DNA of 64,000 bases from Ianthella basta (taxonomy: Eukaryota; Porifera; Demospongiae; Verongiida; Ianthellidae), in assembly GCA_964019415.1 (NCBI GenBank), contig OZ025877.1:5301742-5365741 (forward strand), read 5' to 3'. Below the pieces are notes generated by a model. That model was not told the DNA's origin. It did not search any database and saw only the letters and a program-made list of their open reading frames with translations. Shown piece by piece: positions 22,734 through 34,341 of this stretch. The first letter of the stretch is position 1. Each line of letters starts with the position of its first letter. A program made the position numbers and the translations under genes.

Positions 22734-23324
22734 ATGACCAGCGACGAGTTTCTTCTAGCCAGTAGTCAGGAAAGAAGAATAAGCATGCGTACGCTATGTG
22801 CTTTCAGGGGTACGCGATGCTGATGCTTCTTCTTGCAATGGTTTAGGCTGTGCTTCTTTAAAAGCTACCACCCTAGGTACGAAGCAAAGGTTAGGGATAA
22901 ATAATATGTAAGGACGAACTTCGCAGCAGTAAACGTTAGCTACACTTACTGTTCTAGGAGAACCGATTTTTTTCCCTGAACGCTTTAGCTGGTGGCGCTC
23001 ACAGAACTCTCACAGAAGGTTGTACGTCCAAGTTTTAGGATCTGTTGATACTGCCATACCTTGGAAATCGCTGAACAAACAATGTGTGCTTGTCACCCAC
23101 GTTTCCAAGCCACCAGGTATATACGTATAATAACCTTCCCCGCACGCCCTTATCAGCAGGAGGGGAAATCCCTGCCGCCATTTTTGATGAATAGATGCCA
23201 TTTAACCTCCTACTCTCTATCATTCGGGAGCTACAGCTGACGGAGAAGAAGACGACGAAGCATGGGAAAGGTATCGACGCTTTCTACTTGACAGCGTACT
23301 GGTACTCAGAAGTAGGATTAGCTA
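22734..23324. other. No gene recognised; right flank of the ISL2EU-like element
   Basis: A short minus frame near 23035-23223 (KMAAGISPPADKG) might be a 5' piece of the neighbouring nuclease gene or chance. No terminal repeat could be placed. Confidence 0.35.
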
Positions 23325-23970
23325 CTGTATAGCGGGAAATTTTGGACGTACAAATTTTTGTATAAATGGCTGTAAGGCCTTTAGAATTAATTTCGTATTC
23401 TTATTTTCGTATGTCCAGCTCTTCACTGAGTAGCAAAGGTCTCCCACGCTTCTTGATGGGCAAGGACTTGACGCTGAGATTGCTCGTCTCGCCAGTTTTC
23501 CACTTAGGGCTGATTTTGGCCAGATACTTCCCTTTCCAAGTCTGAACCAAAGTTAGTATGCTTCATTCCAACTCCCAACTGCTTCGAAAAACGATGAATA
23601 GCTGCCTGGTTGCCGTGCAGCGAGGCTTACTCGCCGATCGATGCCTTTTGTTCTGGTGTTAACTTGGCATATTTCCCTCTTGGCTTACTGCTTCTTTGTG
23701 ACGCATTTCTCACAGCTTCGTTGGCATCTTTAATCCCTCCAGGGCAAACGTGTGCGGACAGAGGTCCACTGGGATCTGGAACGCATCCGAAGGCTGGAAG
23801 TACAAAGCCATTGCTCTATCGACGTACCACGTAGGAGATTGCCCGTGTTTAAAATGTGACGTGATTAAAATTTTGAATGCAAAACGTTTTGTAGTATTTA
23901 TTTTTGTATGGTGAGCCATCATACAAAATATATGAAAATTTGCATCGATCCAAGATTTCCCACTATACAG
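23325..23970. mobile_element. 646-bp TIR element with TA duplication
   Basis: Ends CTGTATAGCGGGAAATTTTGGA and, inverted, CTGTATAGTGGGAAATCTTGGA are flanked by TA (23323-23324 and 23971-23972). The interior has no recognisable transposase. It is a Tc1/mariner/pogo-type non-autonomous element by its ends. Confidence 0.85.
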
Positions 23971-24046
23971 TATGTAAACTGTACAGCCTTCCTTCTTGCT
24001 GGTGGTTCCTTTTATTGGTTCTTGCTTGTGTTCAGGAGTTTTTTTT

Positions 24047-24141
24047 GTTGTTCAGGAGTAGCACTACTTTCCGTTTGTATTACAGCATACAAACGACCAC
24101 TGCCATCCCTACATAGCAATACCGTGCTGTCTGATATATGA
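24047..24141 (+). repeat. Dispersed repeat, copy 2
   Basis: Partner of 16733-16832, in the opposite orientation. It lies just outside the 23325-23970 element. Confidence 0.8.
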
Positions 24142-25040
24142 CATATGTATGACTTTTGTTACAACAGAGAGGTATGAATCGACTTTGGTACACTGGGGAA
24201 TAAAGAGTGTCTTTAACTATAGCATTGTAGTTGTACAAGGAATTATTCTGACAATTGCATAGGAGAAAGGGTATGATAGAACAGCAGATCAAGTAGAACA
24301 ATCTTTGAAAGGAGACAGAGTTGATCCACTGCATACAGGATGCATTATAATACTATGAAAATAGTATAAATGTTCTGCAAAGTTATTATCAGGCATCACG
24401 CTTGGGACATCTACTTAGGAATGTCCCATAAAATGGATACTCCTATCTTAATATCCTAGATTGCACGGCGAAACTAGCCAAATGGCAGTAGTGAAGAACA
24501 ATTGAATGCATAGGCTTCTTTTAATGTACTGAAGATGACAGTCACTGAGTGCACCCAAAGTTAGCCTGGAGTACACATACTGTAAGAGTAAAGCATCATA
24601 GACTGCTGTCACCCCATTTAGTCTTTCTCCTCCTTCCCACTGGGATTTTGCACATGCCTAGCACACAACAAAGGACACCTTTAGACCCAAGCCACAAGGT
24701 GGCAAGGGCTCATGAACGGATGTAAAGGATCTGATCATGCTTTATACTCGCTCCAACACTACACTTATCCGGATAAGTGCAGCTTTAGAGCATGTGCGAA
24801 GCATGTCTTAACATACCCAATGCCATCATTTCTTGCATTTGCATGCATACTTACAGGTACCTCTGTAGTTACACAGCAGAGTGGCATAGCTATTCTCTAT
24901 TTTCAATGCCATCTTCTTAATATGCTTAGGAACAGGATACTACTCAGCTCAAGAATTATATTTACATAGCTGTAGTCCTTTGGATATGCAAAAGTATACA
25001 AAATAGTGTAGGAATATAGTTCTTTTCTGGGAACATATTC
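24142..25040. other. No gene recognised
   Basis: No domain-bearing frame, repeat or splice-bounded exon that I can support. Confidence 0.45.
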
Positions 25041-25041
25041 A

Positions 25042-25085
25042 GATCAAACGTTTAGACCCCAATCCAGGGGTCCTCATCAGTGATA
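25042..25085 (-). ncRNA. Hammerhead-ribozyme-like motif
   Basis: Minus strand: CTGATGA core, one extra G, stem II GACCCC/GGGGTC with loop TGGATT, then TAAAC (the invariant G replaced by T), GTT, and a short stem I ATCA/TGAT. The core and stem II are otherwise exact. It is probably a decayed copy. Confidence 0.5.
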
Positions 25086-25206
25086 ATGATTACACAAAAA
25101 GGCAAGACTGATTTAAATTTACTACAGTGGACAGGACGGGATAAAAGGTGGGGGAGGAAAATGAGAAAATGCGTGGTTGGGGAATTAATAACATTGAGTG
25201 ATACAT

Positions 25207-25435
25207 AAAACAAAACAAGTATTTTGAGTTAAAAAAACTCATGGGGCTGCTGCCCCAACTCAAAATACTTGCTCCCTCCAGTCGCTGCTGTGTTATCAAT
25301 ATATAGTAGCTATTGCAACTAATTTTGTGTAATTCATCAACACACTTGTGAACACACTTCACAGGCAAGAATCAGCACAAATGATTGAAGCAGACATGAT
25401 TAGAGTCAAAATATTTTGATACACATTTGCACAAC
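25207..25435 (+). repeat. ~230-bp interspersed repeat, copy 1
   Basis: Closely matches 50959-51174 in the same orientation. Shared landmarks are 'aaaacaagtattt', 'gtcgctgctgtgttatcaa', 'agtagctattgcaactaatt' and 'acatttgcacaac'. This copy has extra bases after 'ctgctgcccc'. No coding content. Confidence 0.85.
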
Positions 25436-25560
25436 GGCACAGTACATTAACTTACATACCTTATACACAGTTTGCACATTTTCAGAGTTGCCAAAACATA
25501 CGTAATCAATTACACACAGGCACACAAACGCACACAAGCGCGCGCACGCACAAACACACA

Positions 25561-25561
<1 letters not shown>

Positions 25562-25621
<60 letters not shown>
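25562..25621. repeat. (CA)n microsatellite
   Basis: About 30 uninterrupted CA units, with shorter impure CA/CG stretches upstream. Open frames through it are artefacts of the repeat. Confidence 0.98.
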
Positions 25622-25624
<3 letters not shown>

Positions 25625-25671
25625 GTGCTAAATGCACACATGCAAACATACGTACATGCTCTCTAAAGACA

Positions 25672-26142
25672 TGGATGAGAGGAGAGGGACATGGATGGAG
25701 GGTACACAGATAGCGATGCAGAGGTAGACCGCAGAATAGGTGCAGCATCCAAAGTGATTGGAGCCATGGGAAACAAGGTAATTGATCGTAGAGAACTGAA
25801 CAAAGCAACAAAACTGATGTGGGCATTAGATTGAGATTGGGATAAGTGGCAGTGGTATCCAGAGTCAAGAAGAAGAAGACAGGGTGGTTATGGAAGATGG
25901 AAGAAATGACAGATGACAGATGGTAAAGGTGTATGTGGAGAATGTGCCAGGAAAGCGACTGAGGGGAAGACCAAGGAAAAGATAGGTTGATGATCTGAAA
26001 GTACATTGAACAGTTAATTATTGAACTGTCTAGTACAGCATGATGTTTACTAGCTATTTCTGCTTAGAACTGTTAGATAATACCTCCAGCGACCTCCAGC
26101 ATTGGAGACAAAGGTGTATGACTGATTGATTGATTGATTGAT
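25672..26142 (+). pseudogene. LINE 3' end remnant with (TGAT)n tail
   Basis: Translation yields fragments such as AEVDRRIGAASKVIGAMGN and RRELNKATK, then NVPGKRLRGRPRKR in another frame. These resemble the C-terminal part of APE-type LINE proteins. Stops and shifts are frequent. It ends in a TGATTGATTGATTGAT tail at about 26120-26142, a common LINE 3' microsatellite. Confidence 0.65.
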
Positions 26143-26258
26143 GGCTATTTCCCCATTTTCAAGTTTCAACAGTGGTAAAGAAAAGTAATACGTGCGTGAG
26201 CAATAGCAAGTTTCTGGTAAAAGTAGAACTGATGTAAGGATGAAATTTTCATGAAGTC

Positions 26259-26337
26259 TTACAGTGTCTCCTTTCTTCCTTCTTCATCAAGGATACTCTG
26301 CAATTCATTATAGAAGTGTTTGGCTTCTTCTGTTGTC
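26259..26337 (-). CDS. Possible terminal exon, unassigned
   Basis: Minus strand: acceptor TTTGACAG followed by an open 25-codon frame (MTTEEAKHFYNELQSILDEE...) and TAA. A possible preceding exon ends at a GTAAGT donor near 26366. Coding look and signals are suggestive, but no AATAAA follows and no domain is recognisable. Confidence 0.25.
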
Positions 26338-26650
26338 ATCTGTCAAAGCATACACTTACATGCACATTAGCCATTCCTTCCTCAATGTCAACTTCATCAC
26401 AGCAGTCTTTTCACTTACACATTGCTCAACTTGGGGAACCCAACATCCAGCCTATTGGGTCCACTACACCACTGCCTCATGTATGTGCCTTTGTATAACA
26501 GGGTGTTTTAATGTCAAAGCATCATCTCAACACGCTGTAGCACACGTGCAGTAATTGCTTATAATATTATGTACATTTTTCTTACTCTTTCCTGCATAAT
26601 GCAGCATTGTATTCTTTTGCTACCATGGTTTATCTTCTCTTCATACATAG

Positions 26651-26703
26651 ATATGACCAAAGCAGTTGAGAATCGTAAGGGAAATCTAGACTTCACACTC
26701 TTG
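26651..26703 (+). CDS. Macrodomain gene, upstream exon
   Basis: A 53-nt exon between acceptor TTCATACATAG and donor TTG|GTATGT. It is open in the frame (..MTKAVENRKGNLDFTLL) that joins in phase 0 to the exon at 26809. Earlier exons of the gene were not identified, so the true start codon is unknown. Confidence 0.55.
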
Positions 26704-26808
26704 GTATGTTACAGACACCTTCTTCACTATGACACCTGTACCACTAGTATCTTATGTAATGATGGTTTATTCCATTAATGATGTATATCTTCACTCTTTA
26801 CTATGTAG

Positions 26809-27155
26809 ATGACAGAAGAGTATACTGTCAGGTTTACCTCACCTGGAAAAGATTGTGATCTATGTAGCACTGTACATGCTGTTTTGGATACTGATCCAAA
26901 TTTCTCAGATTGCAATGTTGATGTAAGACCAGCCAGTGACAAAAGTAGCATTTCTGTCACTGGGCCATGGCATGCTATAAGCCATTTGAGGAGTCAGTTG
27001 GTGGCTGTACTCTGCACTGCCACTGAAGAGAAACAGATTCTTACAGGAGGTTGTGTACAATCACTTGTGGATAAAGCTTTAGGCATGGATACCACAGAGA
27101 AAAATGAGGAAGCAAGGAGTACCAAAGAATGTACAACAAATACCAAGTCTGAAGG
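26809..27155 (+). CDS. Macrodomain gene, N-terminal exon
   Basis: Acceptor ACTATGTAG, donor GAAG|GTGAGA leaving phase 1. The large exon at 34342 begins in the matching phase (G+AC gives Asp), which strongly supports the join across a 7.2 kb intron. The peptide (EEYTVRFTSPG...SISVTGPWHAISHLRSQL...) looks like an alpha/beta KH- or RRM-like fold of the kind found in the N-terminal parts of PARP14-type proteins, then an acidic Lys/Thr-rich linker. The fold assignment is tentative. Confidence 0.65.
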
Positions 27156-28380
27156 TGAGAGGTAATCAGATGTTTATGTATGAAGCTTATGGACACATGA
27201 CATAGTTGCGACATTTTCTGAAAATGACTGATGACATTATGTTATGTAACATTATTTGGTGTTTCTACCCAAATGATTTGGTCCAAACTTTAACAGTTGG
27301 GCTCCTTCCATCTTCAGGTGTGCTAGATACTTTGTGTTTGGATGATTCAAATCCCAACATACTGTCATATCAATTGTAGATCGCACTGCACTGTATCCAA
27401 CATCCGTTCATGCACATGACATCCGTATAGCTGTCGCAATCCTCAAATTCTTACCTTCAGGTGTCCTATGTATGGTACATCTCACAAGTAACTTGAATTT
27501 CCACACTGAAATCTACAGTTAGACAGAACAGTATCTGTTAAATTTCCAAGCAGTTAACTGCATAGGGTGTGTGCGCAGTCTGCAGAACGTGTGTGTGTGC
27601 AAGCTGTGGAGTGTGTTTCTGCGAAACATTTCACAGAAGGCGAGACAATATGAGCGTACAAGCTAGCCAATTTTATGTGTACAGTAAGTGTACACAAAGG
27701 GAGAATTAACAAACTACTTTGCAAGGCTTTCTACAGAATGAGAATACAGAGACAGCCTTCAACTGATAGTCCCATATTCAACATTGCGGCATCATAGCTT
27801 GTCCTAACCACAACTTTTCCAAACTACCTCATCCACCATTTTCTGCATGGCTGCTATGAAAATGGTGGCACTAGAGACGGGCACTGAAGCAACAACTTTG
27901 CTCAAGACTTGAGATTCCGAGAGCATACTGTCGAACTAAAGTCAGTGAATCGATTCAAGCGAAACTGCTTCGAGCCATTTTCAGCATGAACACCCTGACT
28001 ATGCAAACTGCCACATAGAAACTGCAGACTATAATACAAACGTATGGTCTCCACAGGTGCCAAAAGACCACTTCGCAGGACATGCACGGATATTAACAAC
28101 TTGCCCCTCAGCTATCCATGGATACCCAGCACAGCAAGCCTGCGTACGCATTCAAGTTACTTTTGATATGTCCCATATATATTACCTTTGTAATATAAAT
28201 ACTGTATTTGTGAAAACAGATTCAGTTTTGGAGGCCCTTCAACTTTCTAATGTTGTTTCAAATTTTAGATGTAGTATAGATTCATGTTTGCAGTCATGTA
28301 AAAGTATATTATTATGTGTATTATGTTTAGTGTGTATGAGTTGGCCCAACAGAATCAACTCATCCAAAGTGAGTTGGGCC

Positions 28381-28422
28381 GAGCACTGGAGAGACCCACC
28401 CTTTGGGCAGGTCTGTCCGCTA
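28381..28422 (-). repeat. Solo terminus of the 6.2-10.2 kb array unit
   Basis: On the minus strand this reads TAGCGGACAGACCTGCCC AAAGGG TGGGTCTCTCC and on into a CTCGGC segment, matching the first ~40 bases of the array blocks, hairpin included. The match stops after about 45 bp. Confidence 0.75.
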
Positions 28423-28856
28423 CTCCTGGAAATATAGGCAAACACATTCTAGAGTTGTGTTTGCTAAACCATCTGGCCGTTGATAAAGCATACATGGTTT
28501 TCGTTAAGCCTCAAAATGCCAAATACTGACACATAGTTGCTTAATCTTGTCAGGAAGTTGAAATCATTCAAATTTACAAGGAATAATTGGCCAAAGTGCA
28601 GTGGGACTAGGTAAAGCTGATCAGATACTGTAGCTGCTAATGTGTGTGTGCTGACACTTAAGAAAAGTCACGTGGTGAAATGCTCTGGTGCAGTGATGGC
28701 TTTAAGCATCATTAACCTGCTGGTTCTTTCTAAAACCCATTAGCATGCTTGGAGGAAGGGCCTCTTTTTACGTACATCAGGTATGCATTCATGTAACTAC
28801 AGTTTCCATCAATTGCAACACTGCGTTGTTTCCTGCAGCAGATTATGCCTCAACCA

Positions 28857-29008
28857 GAAAACGAAAAGAATGTTACACATGGAGCATTATGGGCCCTACA
28901 CACCGGCAATGCCTTATAGTATTATTTGACAATATCCTTATGACAAACTTGTACGTACACTGGGTCCATAGCTAATGCTTCACTGTGTAACATCCTTTCC
29001 TTGTTTTC
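28857..29008. mobile_element. Foldback element, relative of 16242-16448
   Basis: Arms 28857-28895 and 28961-29008 are imperfect inverted copies. The right arm shares 'cctttccttgtttt' and 'aatgcttca.tgtgta' with the element at 16242-16448. Confidence 0.65.
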
Positions 29009-29198
29009 TCTTCTTCCTGGGCCATTCCCACACTTGTACTACTTTTGTACAAGGTTCATTGTTCTCTCATTTTGTACTTTTATGGAGTGTGAGCTAGGAA
29101 TTATTACTTTGACTGATGTGGCAGTGCAAACAGGAGATGGCTGTAAATGTAGATTTGCTGTGATGTTGTAGAGGATCATTGCTACGTGAAGTAATAGT

Positions 29199-29345
29199 AG
29201 GCTTGGTAGACTTTCAAGTGGTAACATAGCAGGAGACAATCGATGACTGTTACAGGACGTTTCAGCTGCCAAGGCCTTTATCAACTGTATGTAACAATCA
29301 TTGATTGTTTCCTGTTATGTTACCGCTCAAACGTTTACCAAGCCT
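29199..29345. repeat. Inverted repeat with a hammerhead-like loop
   Basis: Arms 29199-29254 and 29290-29345 match with a moderate number of mismatches ('aggcttggtaga' pairs with 'accaagcct'). The 35-bp spacer, read on the minus strand, contains TTGATAAAGGCC...GAAACGTC flanked by TACAG/CTGTA, a degenerate hammerhead core with its stem I intact. It resembles the 63731-63861 locus in layout. Confidence 0.65.
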
Positions 29346-30540
29346 TCTAGATTTGCTATGTTTGTTCAGAGTATGATAAAGGACTTCTTTTTGCTCACTT
29401 GAGCACTTTGTCTGTCCAAGATCATGTCTCCACATCGAACAATACAGTGTTTGCAGTGCTGTCAGCTGATGCTCACAGTGAGTATACTATGTCTTGCTCC
29501 ACAAGAGTATCATAGCCATTGCTTCATATGCCTTTTCCTGACAACTAGAGGGAACACAAGTTATTGATGACAAAATGTCCACCATCGTACAAAGTTGCTA
29601 ATATTGTGTTAAAATGCAGAATCATTCAAGTGCTGTCACATTGATTCATGCAGACTGCTATGCCAAATAGTAACACTTTCACTATCCAGCTTACTAAGGA
29701 ATACAGTTTGGTAATTCTATAATAGTTTTTATTTAGTAGTAGTACAGTAGCTAACTTACATTTTTACTCTCTGTATTCATTGGAGAAATCTATATGCTTA
29801 CGTACCTTCAAGACCAATTTAGATTAAGGCGGTCTACTATAGCCCCAAGTTTCAGCAGCTTCATTGTTCATTAGGATCCTATGCCAGTATATGGGATTAA
29901 AAGCAACCAGTACCATTGTACTATCCGTGGAATAGAGAGTTCTACTGCACCCTTCGCAACATGTGTAATTACACTAGATATGTAACTTATTAGCAGTTGC
30001 TTGGGTACATATAAGTACTGTGTGCCTTTGTGAAGATGATTTTGAAGGGTAGCTATGCGCGCTTAACCTTGCAAGGTAGACAGCTGGCAAACCTCAGTGC
30101 ATACAGTTCATGATGCTCACTAAATTCTGTGTTGTTCTTGTCACTTGTCCAAGGCAACTGTGTGAAGACCTTTGAGAATGCATGGCAGCTATTGTAGAAA
30201 AGTGGGGATTAAGACAACTACTAACATGGTGGTATTCAATGAGACTGTTGATCAGAGTAGAGTAAGAATTTGTGCAACAAGAAAGTCTTCATGACAAATC
30301 ACGAACAATACGTACACGACATATACGTAGGCTCTCTACAAGCAGTCCATAATAGATGCTCACGATATCATAGTCATCTAAGTACCTAATTATCACATAA
30401 ATACTGTATGCACTTTAATTTTTGTTGGGTTTTTTTTGAGGATATACCATTTTGCAGATTTCGCACTTTTAAATTCGCAGATGCTGGAGCAAGTGGTGTT
30501 GATATACCCACAGATGTGCAGAATTGCATCTTCAGTACCA

Positions 30541-33500
30541 CTTGCACTGTAGCCTCGTTCCCAGTCTGTCCAAGTTAATTAGCGCGGGGGCGGAAAGGAC
30601 GGCCTGGGAACCACTGTTTGTGCATGTGCAAAGATTTTCCAGCAAATAACTAGCTCTAGTTAATTGCCTGCCTTAGAGAAGACGTACAGCAAGGCTGTTG
30701 CGAAGAGCGTGGCTTCTGGAAGCTTCCTCGCTGTGGATCTCCCTTTGCACTCATATACGCAGCAGCTAGCAGTCTAGGGCAGAATAGCTCAGCTTACAAT
30801 AGCAGAGAAATTCTATTTTGGAATGTGACAGAGAGTCAGACAGTCTCACATGTATGCAATAGTTGGCGCACAGCCTTACCGTGAGCCATATTAGATTCAG
30901 ACGACGTTAGCGAGACTGCTTCCTCCCGTCAGTCCCGTGCACAGTGTTTAAAAATCACTGGCACCACATATCGAAGCATCTCAGCAAACTGACTAACGTC
31001 GGTAATTTTCTACCCAAACTGGAACGGTTTCGACTGTTCTCAGCGTTTCCCTGCTGGCCATTTCATGGTTCACTTATACTCTTCTACACGTAGATTACGG
31101 AAACATAAATGTGACAGTTCACACGAAAAGGTGTATTCGTGTGTTCAGAAATCAATTTTGAGATATTGCAGTTGCCACATGTTCTATGCGAAATGTATCA
31201 TCTGAGGATATTTTTTAATTTCAAATCCACTCTATGTATTAGAAATCAGTATGGAAAAACTCATGAATAATTTATGCGACCAATAATGCTATTAATAGCA
31301 AAAATAACTATATTCATACGTACCTCATAAATATTAATGCTCCTACTTCAAAGTGGCTGTCAATGAAGACAACAGACCTAAACAGACCAAAAATACCCAT
31401 GTTACAATAAACTACTAATACATTACAGCATTAAACCTTGAATACAAGCATACTATACTAAACAACAGAAACAATAAAAGGTTCAAGTCCACTGGTACAT
31501 GTTTGGCCTTGGACGAAAGTGTCTTAGGCACTTTCCGCTTGCCACTAGCCTGTGCAGCAGCAGGTTTGGATGCAAGTGGCTTGGGGCAAGTGAGATCAGC
31601 AGCAAGGTTAGATCAGCAGAACGTCCTGATTTTCACGTACAGGTACCACTGCCTCTCCAGGGTTAGGCCTGCTAGTACAACCTCATTGGGGAACTGTGAT
31701 GGTGTAGGGAGAATAGTTGATGGACCCCAAATAGTGAACTCTAGAGCAGCAGGATCTGCAGATTTTATCTTCACAAACACTTTCCCAGGGAAGTCATGAT
31801 CAAAATGGAAGCTGTGGTAAACTGTGATTGAGGGCAGTGAAGTAAAGAACATATGGAAAAAATCAGACCAATTACAAAAGTGAACGAGTTGTTCTCCAGA
31901 CAGACTCCTCACCAGCTGAACTTTGTTGGCACCGATATGTGAGGAGTTCTTGACAACTGCCTGAATGCATCCCATGGTGTCGACTCTGATCCTATGATAG
32001 GCCTTCTTCAAAAGACCGAAATGACAATCAGTAGCATACATTGTGTGGCCGGGCATCATAAAGGATAAGGTGATGTGTTTGTTCCTGCCAGTGATGACTC
32101 TCCAGGCGAGGTACTGGATGGTGGCATTGTTCTTATTCTGGCCAACACAATTGTCTGCATGGATGTAAATGTCAGGGTAGTTGCGAGAAGCATGGTGCTC
32201 CAGGTAGTGGTGGAGAAGACTAATGGTGCAATTGGCTCCCTTGCCAGCATTGTCTGCTTCATCAATGAGGTAGTTGTACTGGACACCTTCTGGCTCACAA
32301 CAGACACCAAAATTTGGCACTTGCAGGATGTGAGAAAATAGGCTGGTCCAGCTGCAGAGGGTTGTTAGGGTAATGGATTCGCTGGGCAAAATCATAGGAG
32401 TAGTGCATACATCCACCTTCCTGCCCAATGGTATCCCTGCACATGGCAATCTGGTCATTGTAGATCTGCCTCTCTTTCTTTGCTTCCTCAAGATGGTGAA
32501 TGTAAGCCGTCAACCTATCGTGCTTCTCTTGCTCCGAGAGGTGTCCAGAGTTGGTCATGGACTTACACAAGGTCTGGCACTCTAGGCAGAGGTCGTCAGT
32601 TGGCTTCATGGTGCACACGTAAGGCCACAATGATGCCCATACAGTATAGAATTTGGTCCTGCCAACAGGGATGGTTTGGCTGCTGGCATAGGTGTCAAGG
32701 TACATTCTGAATACTTTGGCCTTTGTTAGGTCGGTAGGGAGGAGCAAAGCACGATCTTCACGGTGGTTGGGAAGACGACCAGGTAAGGGCATTGCATGAG
32801 TATGTGCGATGTTGTCAAGAAATGCCACCAAATTCTGAAGTTGATCAGGAGTGCATGTGTTGTGAGCACGCTTCTGAGCATTTCCATGCACCCTCTCCAA
32901 CGAGCCTTGAACATCAAAGTGATGGCAGATGTTGAGAAATCGATGCTTAGACATGATATGCAAGAAGAGAATCATTTCCAAACATATGTGAATCCCACGG
33001 AATAAGAAATTGGTGTAGGGGCAGAAGTTGTCGGTACGACCACGATATGACAGAGGTATAGAAGTCTTGTGGGTACGGCAGGCAGAAACTTGAGCAGAAA
33101 CTACTAGGTCTAGCTGTTCTCTTTCAAGAGCAGAGCAATCTGATCTATAATTTGAGACTACTTGTTTGCTAAACTGCTCACTGCATGGTGTCTTGGATGG
33201 CCCACCTTTGCATCCACAAGTCTTAGTCATGAAAGATTCGATGGTGTCCTGCTCTTTCTTATCCACATTGCTGAGCTCTAAAGGAACGATTTCTTGGTTA
33301 GCTGAAGAGAACGAATCTATCATTCCTGCATTCGACAATTCCAGTGGCAAGACATGTCTGACGGTTGTACTGTCCTCATCGACAAAACTTGAAGACATTA
33401 CAGGAGGCCGGCTCGTAGTCAGCGAATCCTCAATGTTCACGGTGCCTCCTTCAGATTCTTCCACAGCGGGGCTGATCACTTCCAGATCTTCATTAGTCCA

Positions 33501-33964
33501 GTCCTCATCGACTATGGCTTGTTCCACTCTGCCATCAATCAAATAACTGCTGTCAGCCTCTTCAAACTCCCTTTCCAATGCCTCCAATGCTTCCACAAGA
33601 GATAAGCGCGACATTTTGTGCCGAAACTCGATCAAAACGAGTCATATGAACAAGAAACAAGCACCAAACGAAAGTGCAACTTCTCGCCAACAGGCTGGAA
33701 GTACTCGCCACATGCTCGCTATTAGCACTTCCGAGTCGTTTGCATTGTTCATCAGTACTTCCGCGTATTTGCATTTCTCTCGCTTCCTGAAAAATTTGCA
33801 CAAACTACACGAATATACGTTTTCGCGTGAACAGTCACATATGTTTTACGGCGCCCCTCCCCCCCCCCAGTGTTGGGGGGCGCGGGAACAGTGGTGCCCA
33901 AGCCGTCCTTTCTGCCCACGCACTAATTAACACAGACGGCCTGGGAATGAGGCTACTTGCACTG
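30541..33964 (-). mobile_element. TIR DNA transposon encoding a DUF7869-like protein, 9-bp target duplication
   Basis: The element spans 30550-33955. Its ends are about 70-bp terminal inverted repeats beginning TAGCCTC(G/A)TTCCCAG and sharing 'gttaattag', 'gaaaggacggc' and 'accactgtt'. CTTGCACTG flanks both sides (30541-30549 and 33956-33964), a 9-bp duplication. One minus-strand gene fills most of the right two thirds; about 900 bp at the left is noncoding. It sits in antisense inside the macrodomain-gene intron. The duplication length resembles Mutator-type elements, but the encoded protein does not look like a standard Mutator transposase to me. Confidence 0.88.
31613..33635 (-). CDS. DUF7869-like RNase-H-type putative transposase, one frameshift
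   Basis: Upstream frame from about 33635 (or ATG 33612-33614) to a stop near 32295; downstream frame 32320 to 31613. The two join if one base is removed from the run of four T at 32309-32312, so this is a single-base frameshift (mutation or assembly error). The N-terminal ~130 residues are acidic and low-complexity. A Cys cluster (CGCKGGPSKTPC) and a CLECQTLC motif follow. The core has SYDFAQRIHYP, then FGVCCEPEG, NYLIDEA, IHADNCVGQNKNN and GHTMYATDCHFGLLKKAY, the pattern I recall from the widespread uncharacterised DUF7869 family. Conserved Asp residues in SYD, HADN and the ATD segment may form a metal site. The terminal repeats argue it is the element's transposase; no function is proven. 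Confidence 0.7.
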
Positions 33965-34341
33965 GTGCCCTGCTATCTTTGCCTTCAGATACATGGAGAC
34001 TGCTGACTTATCACAGAGGTTCTTCCCTTGTTCCTGTGAAGCCGCCACCATGTTTAACTCAGTTGCGCATGCATGTGTGGTGCTTCATAGCTCCATGGCT
34101 ACTTCTTCAAATTGCAGTAACATACTTTCGAAAACAGAATACTTACCATTATCTGACAGGCTGCTACGTTCAGAAACCAAGCGTAGGTGTGCCTTGTGAC
34201 CATCAGGAACAGGGCTTCTCAGGACAGAGAAACTAGTATAGCACTGTAAACATTCGATACTTGATCTGTGCTTGCTGAGTTTTATTGTACGTACTTACAT
34301 TGTGTATGTCAAACTTGTGCTTTCCTGTTCACACTATGCAG
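33956..34341. other. Right end of the macrodomain-gene intron
   Basis: Sequence between the transposon and the acceptor CACTATGCAG at 34332-34341. No exon recognised. Confidence 0.5.

Larger units (their letters stand above)
27156..30540. other. Left part of the macrodomain-gene intron
   Basis: The intron begins with GTGAGA. It holds a reversed terminus of the tandem-array unit (28381-28422), a foldback element (28857-29008) and a hammerhead-bearing palindrome (29199-29345). I found no exon in it. Confidence 0.6.

Noticed and set aside
25406..26006. Long open frames with Cys-Val or Thr-His runs across the CA repeat
   Set aside because: They are translations of the (CA)n microsatellite and flanking simple sequence, with no splice or domain support.
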